NCBI GenBank assembly: GCA_016748015.1
Contig: JAAOMT010000703.1
Coordinates: 879,980 to 940,945 of the forward strand
DNA: 60,966 nt
DNA from: Geosiphon pyriformis
Taxonomy: Eukaryota > Glomeromycota > Glomeromycetes > Archaeosporales > Geosiphonaceae
Reading direction: 5' to 3'
Part shown: positions 1 to 13,166 of the stretch, piece by piece
Layout of the letters: each line of letters opens with the position of its first letter
Numbering within the stretch: position 1 is the first letter of the stretch
Translations under genes and position numbers: made by a program
The notes under the pieces: generated by a model
Database searches by the model: none
Told to the model about the DNA's origin: nothing
What the model saw: only the letters and a program-made list of their open reading frames with translations

Positions 1-95
1 ACCGAAATAATTGATAGTTCACCAAAATATCTAATAGTTCACCGAAATAACTTGTAGTTTGCCGAAATGTATCTTTAGTTCAGTGAAATTGTAGA
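1..95 (+). repeat. 20-bp tandem repeats in family A promoter region
   Basis: Units start at 16, 36, 56 and about 77, with a partial unit at 1-15. The common core is agttcaccgaaata. Short direct repeats just upstream of a TATA box are typical of U3-type enhancers in LTRs; that role is inferred. Confidence 0.7.
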
Positions 96-139
96 AAATA
101 GCAAAGTTTAAGTTCATAGAATAGTGTTATAACAAGTTG

Positions 140-147
140 TATAAAAG
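140..147 (+). promoter_or_regulatory. TATA box of repeat family A
   Basis: TATAAAAG lies about 45 bases after the 20-bp tandem repeats, followed by a short hairpin-like stretch (cttctctcttcgagaa). A decayed version (actatataaaaaaag) sits in the equivalent place of copy 3 near 11,800. Confidence 0.5.
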
Positions 148-740
148 AAGAGCTTCTCTCTTCGAGAAAATGTATCTTACTTTAGATTTATTACTTAGAA
201 TCATTTCTACACACACAAAAAGAAATAAATACCAAATAATTTGAAAAACCAAATTCTTTAATTATTGCCCTTGGAAAATCCCCAAAACCCAACTAACATT
301 TCAAAATTGATTAGCTACCAATTTCAATAAAACTGTTAGTGACTCCAGGCCTGAATAGAAAATGTTTTTCTTGACAAAAATTCTATTTTTTTTACATTTC
401 TTTTATTTTCTTTTATTTTTCTTACTATAATCATTAGGGTAGCCTACAGACAAGATTCCTGTAGAAGAGTTGACTTTGACAGCAAAGTAACTACATTTTT
501 AGTGAGCTTCCAGACAAGCAATTCTTGGGAAAGAGTTGACATTTACTACAATGTAACTACATAAAGTAACTGGCAAGGAATTGGCCATTCCACTTATAAG
601 CCCAGCAGTTCAAATTATAGGAGATAATTTGAAGATAAATTCAGTTACTGGAGGTTCAACCACATCCAGAAAACGTGAATTCACAGCAAATAAGTATCAA
701 CAACATTACAGAAAAGAGACCAAAAACCTCCGGTAACATT

Positions 741-1600
741 GGTAATATCTGAAGATTTTTTGTATAATTTGAAAATTTTGCATGATTTGAAGATTTTGGT
801 TGAGTTCTTTGTATAATAAACAGAGATTCAATAGTTGTGTCAGTAGTCTCTCAAAATGATTATTCTGTCAAATTTTTTTCTTTAGTGTAGTAGCTAGTTT
901 ATTTTAACAGTCATGTTTTTCTAATAAGCTATTCTTAAATTTTTAAACTCTATACTCTTATTTCTGAATTTTTTACCAAACTATTCTTGATGTTAATTAA
1001 TCAGTGCTTAATTTTTTTAATCAATTAGTAAATCAAACAACAACAAAAAAATAAAAAAAAATAAAAAAAAAATAAAAAATTAGTATCTTGTTAATAGTTG
1101 TAATTAAGAACTATTCTTCCAGTATGATTAAATATTAAATATTATCAACATAGAGTATTAATAACAGATAAGTAATAGAAATTCTCAATCAAATAATAAT
1201 AACATAAATTGAAAAATAATAAGTATGTTTTATTAAATTTTGGAATAAATTTACTTTAGTTGTTAGTAACTATCTGTAAAATAAGAGTTAATTAATAGAT
1301 AAAAAGAGAATACTAAACTGAAACTGGATTCTGTTTTTTCTTGTTTTTAATGCTATTGTTATATATATATAATTGGTGTTATATGAGATTCCTAAAATTT
1401 TGCAATTCTTTCAAAAAAATTCTGGAATTCTGGAATCTTGTAATTTTTTACAAAGAATTTTGGAATTCTGAGATTCTGGAATCCTGCAATTCCTTCAGAA
1501 AAATTCTGAAATTCCTCTGTTACTATGCCTGTTTCTAATTGGCTATTCTTTTAACTATATAATATTCCTAATTTTTATAAGTAATATTGTTAAAATCAAA
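741..1600 (+). repeat. Fold-back repeat B, left arm
   Basis: This arm pairs in inverted orientation with 2,150-3,080. Landmarks shared in order are ttgaagattttggttgag, a Tyr-like run of A-rich sequence near 1,040-1,075, ttagtatcttgttaatag, a TA-repeat with gtgttatatgag, and tctaattggctatt. The arms differ mainly by transitions. A third, single copy lies at about 7,290-7,912 plus 10,155-10,410, split by a LINE. Short open frames inside the arm are low-complexity and not convincing genes. Confidence 0.7.
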
Positions 1601-2149
1601 AAAAAACCATCTTATTATCAAGATCTAGCACTCACTTAAAAAGAACAAAAACAGTATTTAAAACAATTAAACACTAGATTTTGTAAACATTTTTTAATTT
1701 CCAGTAACTTTGAATATTGTGATAATTATAATTTTATTTACAATTTGCCATTATGTAAGATCTATTTAATTCCTAAAGAAAAAAAACCAATTAGCAGTTG
1801 TATTTCAAAATCGGAATCAAAATTTAATCCCAATTCAAATTTTGATAATGATGACAACAACAGTTTCAACTTTATCCACAATGGCAATAGCAATAACAAT
1901 GATTCAAACTCTGATAAAAACTTTAAACAATATATTATGCTTTTAGATCTTTTATAAGAGCAGAAACTTAAATGATTTAACAATAATAATGAGAATATTA
2001 TGTCAGAATGCATGCATAATACTAATACAAAATTTGATCTCAGATATTTGGAAAAAATTGCCATCAGATTGAAACCTTATTTACATACCAGTATAGATTT
2101 AGAAGATTTAGGAGATTTTAATGAAGTTTAATATTAAAAAAAAATTTTA
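1601..2149. other. Spacer between the two B arms
   Basis: About 550 bases separate the arms. Both strands have short open frames (for example 1,745-1,957 plus strand, Asn/Ser-rich, and 1,762-2,064 minus strand, Leu/Ser-rich). Neither has a recognisable domain, and overlapping low-complexity frames suggest composition rather than coding. Confidence 0.4.
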
Positions 2150-3080
<931 letters not shown>

Positions 3081-3094
3081 AAATAATTACTTAT

Positions 3095-3600
3095 AACAAT
3101 ATCAATTCTTTAATTATTTATACTTAAAAATTCTTTGAAACCCAACTTAACATTTTGAAATTGATTAGCTACTAATTTCAGTAATCTATTAAGGACTTTA
3201 AGCCTGAATAAAAAAACAATTCTCTTAAAAAAAATTTTATTTTTTTTATAATTCTTTTATTTTTCTTATTATAATCATTAAAGTAGTTTACAAACAAGAT
3301 TTCTGTAGAAAAGTTAACTTTTGCTGCAAAAATAACTATACATTTTAATAAGTTTTTAGATAAGCAATTCTTAAGAAAGAGTTGATATTTATTACAATAT
3401 AACTATACAAAATAACTGGTATAGAATTAGTTATTCTACTTATAAGTCTGATAGTTCAAATTATAAGAAATAATTTAAAGATAAATTTAGTTATTGGAGA
3501 TTCAATTACTTTAAAAAAATGTGAATTCACAGCAAATAAGCATTAACAACATTTAAGAAAAGAGACCAAAAATCTCTAATAATAATGCCAACAATAAATA
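3095..3600 (+). repeat. Repeat family A, copy 2 (partial)
   Basis: It matches copy 1 from its position 248 to about 735: the caattctttaatta segment, aaattgattagctact, then the 440-base conserved block ending near gagaccaaaaatctct. The differences are almost all C-to-T or G-to-A, with some small indels. The promoter half of the family is missing. Confidence 0.65.
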
Positions 3601-6600
3601 TATTTTGATAAATTGAAAAGTAAAGTTGTTATATATACATTATTTTATATATCTTTTTAACTAATCATAATAATTAAACAAAATAATGATTGATAAACAA
3701 GTAGTATAAATTATATCTTTTTTTAATTCCATTAAACTTAAACAAGTTTGTAAATTTTAAACCAAACTTAAACCAAATTCAGACTTGTCAAAAAGATTCA
3801 ATGTGAAACTTGAACCAAACCTACTTTGAAAAATTGGTTTAGTTCAATTTGTTTTAATTGAAACCTTAATTTTTTGATTGGTTTTTTTTTTAGGAATTGA
3901 GTAAATTATATGTAATAATAAATTGTAAATAATATTACAATTATTACAATATTAAAAATACTAAGGAATTAAATAATAATTGCATAATTTGGTATTAAAA
4001 TTGGCCAGTTTTTGTTTCTGTTTTTTTAATAGAAACAGGTTTTTAATAGTATTCTTAAAATATTTTTGAATTATTAGTAAAAAGATTATTTATTTTTTTG
4101 ATTACTATAAAAGTATTCTTAATAGTATGTATTTCTTTAACAATTGTATTTTTTTATTTTACTGTGGTTATTTTTCAGATTTTATTTTTATTATATAGAT
4201 ATAAGTTTAATTAATTAATTGCTCAACTATAAGCAATAACAAATAAGATTTTTTTGTGTATTTAATTATTAATTAAGATAATATATTAATATAATTTATT
4301 ACAAATTTTTTTTCTACCAAGAAAGTTATTCTATAATTTTTTATTAAATAGAGCTTTTTTATAAACAAGACATAATATGTTATCTTATTTGTCTTATTAT
4401 TTCAGTTGTTTAAATTATTTTAATACATATAAACAATAGTAATACTTAATTACAGTTAACCATATTTTATTGTATTTAATACATGTATCTATTAAAAATA
4501 ATTTCTTTTTACAATTAATATAGACTAGTTTTAATAAATAATATAATTGTGTTTTTTAATTTGATAGTATATAAACAGAGATTAAGATTTATAGCTCTTC
4601 TTTGGCTTTTTTTTGGCTTTTTTTTTCCTAAGTAAATATTGGTGGTAATTTATTATAATCTTTTTCAGTCCAAAAAACTTGGTAAACTTTTTAAATATGT
4701 TTTTTTTTAAATAGCTAGTCATTAACAACAAATACTTAGTATTATGTAATTTTTATAATAAAAATTTTAATAAGTGTAATAATACTATTGATTTCGAAAA
4801 AAAAGTTGTTAATTTTGCCAATAGATGTTTTTATTGCTTTATTAATAGTAATAATACATATGTTGGCAGTTTTGTCAACTCAATAACTTAATTAGTTTAT
4901 GAGTTGTTTTATAATAATACTATTTATAAAACTGTTATTAAATATAAAGCTTAATAGATTGGCTATTAATTTTGATATTTATATACATAGTTATAATTAA
5001 TTTTTTTATATTGAAAGCAATTTCACTAAATAAAGAATTAAAAATATTTTTTTCAATATAAAAAGAAATAATACAATAAATAAATTGTTTTTAGTAATAA
5101 TAGTAAATAAAATGTTATTGAATTTATTGAATTGAGTGGTTTTTAATTCATAGTATAAAGCATTTTTTGTTATAATTAAAAAACTTAAATAGTTCTGAAA
5201 ATTCGGGTTTTGGGTGTACTTACTTTCTGAGTTTTTTAAATATAATTCCAATATTTGGTTCTAATTATTAAAAATTGGTTGATATATTAGTATAATCAAT
5301 TTCTAATTTTATGGTATGTATATTATTTGTAGTTATTGAATTTCAACTGGTGTTGAAATTTGAAATTGTAATTGTGTTAGTTAAGATAGTATTTACAATA
5401 AAAGTTGATAAATAATTAAAAATTATAATATCTAATACATTAAAGATACATATATATAAGTTGTTATATTATTTATTAATAATAAAATTAATATTAATAT
5501 TGTTTTTAATTTTGATAAAAACTCAGAGTTTGAAATTGGTAATTAAAATTTCCATATTGTTTTTCCAATTATTGATTACTTAACCTAGTTTTATAATCTG
5601 CTTTTAAATATTTTTGTTTGTAATAATAGTAACAAATACACATTTTTTATTGTCATAACTAATTTTTTAATTATAATAAATGTGCTTAATTCAGAAACCA
5701 ATTGGAATTTTTTTGCTGATTATAATATTGTAGAGATTAATAAAGTGTTTAATTATTAGCTAAGTATTTTTTAAGTTTTTGTTTAATTAATTTACCAAAT
5801 TGCTTTAATTTGGTATCAAGTTTAGATAATTTATTTATTATTAAGTTTATAGTTTAAACATAGTTTGTTTCAAGTTTAGCTGATTTAAAATTTTTGGTGT
5901 ATATAATTGTATTTTAAAACATATTAAAATATAGAAAGTATACTTATTATAAAAGACTACTATATAATTTTTTGATAAATTAATTAAAAATTTGGAGTGC
6001 TATAAAGTAGTTAGCATCTATGACTTAAATTTGGTATTGATTTTGGTAAAAGCATCTTAAATAAACAGTAATAGCTTTAGTTTTTTTTGCTTGATTGTTG
6101 TAAATTCAGTTAATAGCCAATTAATAATATTGTAATTACTAAAATATTATAAAAAAACTTGTTTAAAAATGTTAAAAGTTTGGAATTTATTGGCCAAATT
6201 TTAATATTATAAATTGGCAATATTCTAAAAAAAGTATAAAATAGTTTAAAAAGCTCTGGTATTATTTTAGCTGTTGGCTATAATGGCTTTGGTTATATTA
6301 TTTAGCCAAGCTTAAACATTATTTTTTTTGCCAATAAACTTTTCTAACTTTATGATTGGTACATATATTATTAGTGCTAAAAATATATTTATAAGTTGTT
6401 AAAATTAATAAAAAACAAATATTGAAACTATAAATAATAGATTAATCTAAAAAGTTAAAGATAAGTTTTATAAAATAATAAAAATAAAATTTGAATTATT
6501 TGGATCTTGTTGAATTTAAACAATCAGAGTTTAAATAATTCTAAAAGTTTAAATTTTTAGTATATTTAAAATTGGGTTTTTATTATTATTTTTCTAATTA

Positions 6601-7289
6601 CTGTTTTTTTTTCTAAATTAGTATTTGTTTAATTACTGGTAGATTCGAAATTAGGTTGCAATAATAGTAATTGAATTCTTAATAAAACAATTAGTTATAA
6701 TTTAAATTCTTTAAAATAATTATCATAAATTTTTAAGAATTTGAATTTTTTTTAATTGTTTTGGAACAATATTTAAGCTTTAGATGTTTTTATAGTAAAT
6801 AATAACACAAATTCGACTAGTATATTAATAATGCTTTCAAATATATAATAATATAATAGATTGATAGATGAAACAATTTTTTATTTTTTTTAATTAAATA
6901 GTTAAATTTGTTTTAATGTTTTTGATGTTATTTGTAGTTTGTTTTTTTTTGTTTATAAAAATGATTAAAAATTTTTGTTAAATGTAGTTTTTAATTTTGT
7001 AATTTATTTTAGTAAGTAATAAGACAAAATTATGATTTTAAGATAAATTAATATGTTATAGTAATTTATTATAAAAGTTTTTACTAATAAATTCAAAATT
7101 TTTTTAACCTTCTAAATAATATACAATTTTTTTGTTAACATAAAAATTGAAAGCTAATTTGGCTGGCCAATAATTATTTATTAGTTTGAGATAAGTTTGG
7201 TAATATTAAAATAAAAATTTTGCAAATTTTAAGTGATTTTTTTTATAATTTTTTAGTTTGCTACTTTTTTAAATAATTATTAATAATGC
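3601..7289. other. AT-rich desert, heavily decayed sequence
   Basis: No gene, RNA or intact element is visible. The stretch is dominated by A and T with short stop-rich frames. A minus-strand open frame at 5,006-5,251 is low-complexity Leu/Ile/Lys/Asn and not supportable. Faint protein-like patches suggest the stretch is made of very old retroelements. Confidence 0.5.
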
Positions 7290-7912
7290 TTTGTTCTTTG
7301 CTAAATTATACTTTATAAAAATCACCAAATATTACAAATAACAAACTTATAACTTAGTACTAAATTAGTAGTTATAATAATAATAATCTTTAAAGATTTT
7401 GAAATTTGAAAGCTTAATTCAAATTTTTTATATAATAGACAAAAATTCAATTGCTTTTGTTTTTCATAAATTTTTTTTTTAGCATAATAATTAATTTAAT
7501 CTGGTAGTTATGCTTTTTTGGTAAGCTATTTTTTAAGTTTCATTTTTGTTTCATGAATTTTTTATTAGACTATTTTTAATATTAAATCTTAATACTTAAT
7601 TTCTGTTTAATCAATTAATAAATACAATAACAAGATAAAAAAGAAAGAAATAAAGTTAAAAAATTAGTATCTTGTTAATAGTTATAATTAAGAGTTATTG
7701 TTTTAATATGATTAAATATTAGATATTATTAATATAAATTGTTAATATAATAAATATTAGTAAATAATTTAATTAAGCAATAATAATAACATAAATTAAG
7801 TAATAATTAATAATTTTATTAATAAGTAAATGATTTTACTTCAAGTAATAGTAAATTAACTTTTAAAAAGAATAGAAAGAAGAAAAAATTAAGTTTTTAA
7901 TTTTTTTTTTCT
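7290..7912 (+). repeat. Fold-back repeat B, third copy, first part
   Basis: It runs collinear with the left arm: acaaataacaaacttataac (also in the right arm's outer end), then gaagcttaattcaaatttt, the pyrimidine/purine tract, and ttagtatcttgttaatag at about 7,665. The copy is interrupted at about 7,912-7,926 by a LINE and resumes at 10,155. Confidence 0.6.
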
Positions 7913-7926
7913 TTTTTAATTTTATT
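7913..7926. repeat. Candidate target-site duplication (left) of the ORF1-only LINE
   Basis: The 14 bases tttttaattttatt here recur at 10,155-10,168, exactly bracketing the LINE within repeat B. Low complexity makes a chance match possible. Confidence 0.45.
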
Positions 7927-10154
7927 TTTTTTTATTATATTTTAATGAGCGAGACCCAAATACTACCTAAAACTATAATACCACATAAAGAATTACATTA
8001 TAGGCATAAATTATGCATTTTCTACATGTGATCAGACACTCAGCCCAATCAAGGACTCACTATGCTGAATTAAAAGTAGGTAGGAATAATCCCAACCCAC
8101 GAATTCTCTCAATGATACTATTCAGATTCCTAGAGTCAAAAATAAACTCACTAAAAAACAATCTAGTAGACTCAATATTGCCTCTGGTTTTAGCACCAAA
8201 CATACGCCACAAAGCAATAATATGCTTAATAGTGTCCTCACTTAAAAAGAAAGACTTAGCAGCCAGCATACTATCATAATCCATATCACTAAAATTAATC
8301 TTAGATCTAAGACAAGCAATGTCCTTGGAGACCCCAACCAAGAGGTTAGAAAAATTGTTAACAGCACTCTTCATAGAAATGAGATTTTTCTTGATCTGAA
8401 CAGTCTTAGCAGCATTATCATCAAGAAGACAAGACACCAAAGCAACCAAAAAACTAACAGGCTTAACAATAGACTTAACCAGAGCAGCCAAATCCGAAAT
8501 CTGCTTTTCCAAAGAGTTCAATCTAGAACCAACAGCAGGATCAACAACAGAAGCAGCCAAAGAAACCACCAAAGAAGGAAACTCAGAAAGACCAGAAGGA
8601 GCAGCAGTCTTGGCATATGAAGCAGAACCCACAAAACAAGACTTGAAAACCTTGGGAACCTTGGGAGTGGGAGGTGAGGAAATCTTGCAATCCATGACCA
8701 GATGGCCCATTTCTTGACACTTAAAGCAGCGCCGGCAGCCAGGAGTTTCCCATCAGATACGGCATTTTCTTAGAGTACCAGTCTTAACTACAGCAGAATC
8801 CAAATCGCCTTGAGAGTCAAATGTAACTAAAGTGAACTGGAAACAACAACCAGAATCAAGAGAATGAGAGATGAAACATGTTCAACCACCAATCTGAGAA
8901 ATCATATCACTGATTTCAAAGACAGTACAACCAGAGGGAAGATTGACCAATTTGGCCTTAAACTTATCACGAGACAAAATAGTCTCATTTTGATTCACCA
9001 GAGGGAGGATTCTAACACTATCTTTGTCCATCAAGACTGACCAATGTTTCAAGGCAGACACAGCAGAGTCCAACTTTTCGAAATAAACCACCACATACTG
9101 CCAAATGCCAGCAGGCTTTAGCACAACACGAGCGACACTACTAAACACATTAAGAGCCAACTTAATGTTAGCAGCAAACACACCCAAAGGCACATCATGC
9201 AGCGCAACAGCAGCAGAAAAGGAACCAGATTCAGAAACCACCAAAGACTTGGCAATTTTAAGAGTGGCCAAATGAACAGAGCTTGTAAGCTCAACCAGAA
9301 ACACAGCTTCCAAAGATTGTTGAGAAGCAAACTCCACACAGAAAAGCTTCACATTGTCTTTTAAAACAGATTTAGCACCCAAGAAACCATGCACAGACTG
9401 AAAAACAGTCTTAACATGAGCCAATTTGATCCTAAAAGTAGCACCAGGCACCAGAGTGGAGACCACCCACCCAGCAAACCTGTGACAACTAGTAATAGTT
9501 TCCCAAGCACCACCAGAAGTAGCACCAGAAACTAAAGGAGGAGATGAATCAGTTTCCATTTGATCAGCCCAGTTCCCAAGAACAGGTGACTCAACAGAAA
9601 AAGATTGTTTTGCTTCTAAAACCAGCAATGATCTACCGGAAGACACCACATTTGGCAATACAGCCAGTGGTTGATCTTAGTTTATCTTGGATGACATGCC
9701 GGATAATGTTATGGAGATCTCATCTAAGATCTTATTGGGAACCACAAAGGGGTTTGGTGTAACAATAGCAGAGGCAAGCGACTGCCTCCACTTTTCTGAA
9801 CTTCTGGTCTTTTTGACTATTTTTTTTGAAGAGGTGGTGCTAGAAGCATCAGATGTTGAATTTATAGAGGGGAAAACCAGTTTATTCACTGGTCTATTAT
9901 TAAAAACTTTTGGGCTCTTGGTTGGAGTAGAGGCAACACTGGGACTAATCCAGGTGTGGCTATCAAAAGCAGCTTATCATGATTACTGGGTAGGGGGAAG
10001 GCTTCTAAAACGTTTTGCCTAGTTGCTTCTACAACAAAGAAAGCTCCTTTGGTTGAAATTTTATTAGATATTTCAGGACAGATATTAGGTGCAGCTCTTT
10101 TACTCTTTGCTCTGATTGTGGTCATAAAATTAAAGAGACAAAGAATTATATAAA
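7927..10154 (-). mobile_element. ORF1-only non-LTR retrotransposon (minus strand)
   Basis: Read on the minus strand, the element starts near 10,140, encodes a single gag-like ORF1 with a CCHC knuckle, and then goes directly into the same 3' UTR that follows ORF2 in the full LINE at 13.1-19.9 kb (landmarks: tgatcacatgtag, ggtagtatttgg, ctcattaaa). It ends in an A-rich tail (T-rich on the plus strand, about 7,925-7,945). No endonuclease or reverse transcriptase is present. A decayed copy with the same architecture lies at 44.4-46.7 kb, so this is a structural family and not simply a random truncation. LINE truncation normally removes the 5' end; here the middle is missing. Confidence 0.7.
8060..10125 (-). 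pseudogene. LINE ORF1 (gag-like, CCHC) of the ORF1-only element
   Basis: Most of the protein reads in one minus-strand frame from about 9,889 to 8,060. That frame is broken by stops near 9,677, 8,882 and 8,750; upstream, frame and stops are disturbed as well. The order is a Ser/Thr-rich N-terminal region, a central domain (about 9,660-8,880) with TFRIKLAHVKTVFQSVHGFL and FCVEFASQQSLEAVF, a zinc knuckle CFKCQEMGHLVMDC at 8,687-8,728 (C-x2-C-x4-H-x4-C), and a C-terminal region with a predicted helical stretch (SRLNSLEKQISDLAALVKSI). It presumably encoded an RNA-binding chaperone. The TGA stops can be explained by one transition from Trp or Arg codons. Confidence 0.7.
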
Positions 10155-10410
10155 TTTTTAATTTTATTGCTATATATACATAATTTTTATTATATAAGAT
10201 TTTTTAAAATTCTTAAATTCTTCTTATAAAGATTTCTGAAATCTTAGAATTCTGTAATTTTTATTAAAAGTATTACTGAAGTTTTAAAATTTTGAAATTT
10301 CAATTAAGAAAAATTTTGGATTTTTTTTACTATGTTTATTTTTAATTGGCTATTTATCTATTTATTATTATTATTTTATTATATGAGTAATATTATAAAT
10401 TAGATTTACT
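10155..10410 (+). repeat. Fold-back repeat B, third copy, second part
   Basis: This continues the arm after the LINE insertion. The TA-rich segment with attatataagatt, repeated short ttctgaaatcttagaatt-like blocks and attggctattt match 1,345-1,560 of the left arm. Confidence 0.6.
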
Positions 10411-10424
10411 TCTAATTTTTTTTG

Positions 10425-10585
10425 TTTTAACATAATATTGTTTTGACTGATTCAAATAATTAATTATGTATAGAAAGTACATAATTTATATTTAGTTTAG
10501 ATTATTTAATTTAATATATATTAGAATATGTTTAAATCTTATTTATTAAATATAATAAAAAAAATTACATAATTTTGGTTTAATA
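10425..10585 (+). repeat. LINE 3' UTR tail, decayed
   Basis: It matches the 3' UTR of the full LINE (19,735-19,860): a ttgactg..ttcaaataa..taattatgta start, then tacataatttatatttagtttag, and finally cttatttattaaat followed by A-rich sequence. Most C and G positions have become T and A. No coding part remains. Confidence 0.55.
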
Positions 10586-11479
10586 TTTTTATGTTTATTT
10601 TGAAATTAAGTTTATTAATATTAAATTAATAGATTTTTGTATTTATATTATAAAAGTATTACATAATAAATTATTAGTAATATTATACAAAAAAATATAT
10701 TATATTATTTATTTAAGTATTAAATATTTTAAATATGATTTAATAAAAAATTTAATTATTGTAGATATTATGTTTAATATAGATTTAAATTTTAATCTAT
10801 TATTAAGTGAATTAAAATTTTTGTTTTAAAAAAATTGTGTTTTAAAAATAATATTTAAAAGCTTTTAAGATATTTAAATCTGTTAAACTTAATATGAATT
10901 TAAAATCAATAATATTATAATTAATTTAAATAAAACAATAATTATTTTAATTAATCTTAAAATTAAAAAAGTTTTTTTTAAATATAAGTAAATTTACAAT
11001 TTAATTGTAAAAATAAGTAAATATTATTAATATTTAAGAATTTTTTGTTAATTAAAAATTTTTTTGACTTTAATTTAAAAAAAACAAATTTAAATATAAA
11101 ATTTTTTATATTTATAATTTTATAAAAAGTTATATCTAATAAATAATTTTTGTATTTGGTTTTAGTTGTTTGTAATTTATTATTAATTACAAAACTTTAT
11201 TCAATTTTGTTAATAAGACTATTTATAAAAAATAAAACTATTTTTTTACAATTTAAAACTATTTAATTAAGTACAAATTAAGAAAAAAATTGTATTTATT
11301 ATTAGTTTTATCAATATTAATAAGATTTTTAACAAACTTTTTAAACATAAATTAATAAATTTACAAATTTTAAATTAAGTTTTTTAAAGTTTACTTTAAT
11401 ATTTAATCAAATTAAAAATTAAATTTTTGAATAATTTTTTAGTTGACATTGTTATTAATAGAATTTTAATCAATAAAAT
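10586..11479. other. AT-rich desert
   Basis: Nothing recognisable. The stretch is almost pure A/T with short runs; no open frame is worth reporting. Confidence 0.5.
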
Positions 11480-12440
11480 TACTCTTATAACTCTTATTAA
11501 TAATTAACATATATTATTATTATTTTATTTATTACTTATTATTTAATTAAATTATTACAATATTTCTATCTAATTAATAACTTAATTTATATAATACACT
11601 AATATAACCAAATACAATAATTAGATTATACAATATTTCGAACTTTGTAACATTTAAAAATTTGTGAAATATCTTAATACTATACTAAAATAATTCATAG
11701 TTTATAAAAACAACTTGTAGTTTATTAAAATGTATTTTTAATTTATCAAAATTATAGCAAAAAAAAAGTTCAAGTTTATAGAATAGTACTATAATAAACT
11801 ATATAAAAAAAGAACTTTTCTTTTCAAAAAAATATATTTTATCTTAAAATCACAATTTTAGCTAAAATTATTATTATTAAAAAGATTTTTTCTAGTATTT
11901 ATACAAATCATTTCAATAAAAACTACATTAAAAAACAACAAAATTATAATTATTTTTGCTTAAATATTTCTGTATTCTAATTAATGTTTTAAAATTAATT
12001 AGCTACTAATTTCAATAATTTATTAATAATTTTAAATCTGAACAAAAGACAATTTCTTTAATAAAATTTTTTTTCTTTTACATTTTTTTTACATTTTTTT
12101 ATTTTTTTATTATATATATTAAAATAGCTTACAAACAAAATTTTTGTAGAAAAGTTGACTTTTACAGCAAAATAATTACATATTTTTAGTAAGTTTTTAT
12201 ATAAATATTTTCAGAAAAAGAATTGACTTTTATTGCAAAATAATTATATAAAATAACTAATACAGAATTAGTTATTTTATTTATAAGCTTAATAATTCAA
12301 ATTATAAAAGATAATTTGAAAATAAATTCAATTATTAAAAATTTATTAGCTTTTAATAATTATAAATTCACAACAAAATAACATTAATAATATTCAAGAA
12401 AAAAAACCAAAAATTTCTGATAACAATATAATAAAAATTT
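11480..12440 (+). repeat. Repeat family A, copy 3 (longest)
   Basis: This copy includes sequence upstream of the window's copy 1: attaataattaacatatatt at about 11,490, the ttcgaact start, decayed 20-bp repeats (11,690-11,760), a TATA-like actatataaaaa, and the whole 440-base block (12,000-12,440). Nearly every C and G of copy 1 is T or A here. It gives the best estimate of family length (about 950 bases). Confidence 0.65.
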
Positions 12441-13119
12441 TTTTAAATAGTAAAATTTTTCTGTTTAATAATATATTCAATATTTTTTATTTTAAATATA
12501 GTGTTCTAATTATAGTATTTTAAATCATTTAACATATTTTAAATTAATAAAATTTTTTAAACAGTTTGGTTTTATTTTTATTAATTAATTTCTAAATAAT
12601 TATAAAAAATATCTTACTTAAAAAGATTTTTATTATTAAAAGCAATTAAATTTCAAAAATTTCATTTTTTTTTGGTTTATATGTGTTTTATAGTTTATTA
12701 TAAATAGTGATTTGGCTAGTTTTATCTTGAATTTTTTATAATATTTATTTAAAATAAATGTATTAAATATAAATAACTTTAAAATTGTTTATTTTAGTTT
12801 GAGAAATATATATTTGTTAAAAATTTTAGTTTTTATAAATAATTTAATTAAAAATTTTAAATTTTTTAAAGCTATTAATAATATAGTAACTTACTTTTTT
12901 GCTTTATATTTAAATATTAATATAAAAATTTATGATTAATTGTTTTTAATATTGGTTAAACTATAAACTATTGCTTTGGCTTTTAAATATGTTTTAGTGT
13001 TTTTTAAAGTATTAATTTTTTCAAATAGCCAAGTATTTTTAAATATATATCAAACTAAATTACAATTAATTGTGTTTAATTTTTATAATAATTATTAAAT
13101 TAAATGTTATTATATATAT
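12441..13119. other. AT-rich desert before the full LINE
   Basis: No feature is recognised. Composition is extremely A/T-rich up to about 13,120, where G and C content rises at the 5' end of the LINE. Confidence 0.5.
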
Positions 13120-13166
13120 AAAGATTTTACTTCATCTCAAATTCCTAAAAAAGAGTCAAAAGTTTT

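Larger units (their letters stand above)
1..740 (+). repeat. Repeat family A, copy 1 (least decayed, LTR-like)
   Basis: This is the best-preserved copy of a repeat seen at least four more times in the same orientation. It opens with 20-bp tandem repeats (agttcaccgaaata core), has a TATAAAAG box at 140-147, and then a conserved roughly 440-base block (about 300-740) that recurs at 3,130-3,600, 12,000-12,440, 33,480-33,890 and 36,830-37,280. The later copies differ mainly by C-to-T and G-to-A changes. The short repeats, the TATA box and the absence of coding sequence suggest a solo LTR or a non-autonomous element. The family's left end lies outside the window here; copy 3 suggests a full length near 950 bases. 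No target duplication could be fixed. Confidence 0.65.

Noticed and set aside
1341..1538. Small gene in the B arm (Phe/Leu/Asn-rich)
   Set aside because: It arises from short internal repeats of ttctggaatt type and is not maintained in the other arms.
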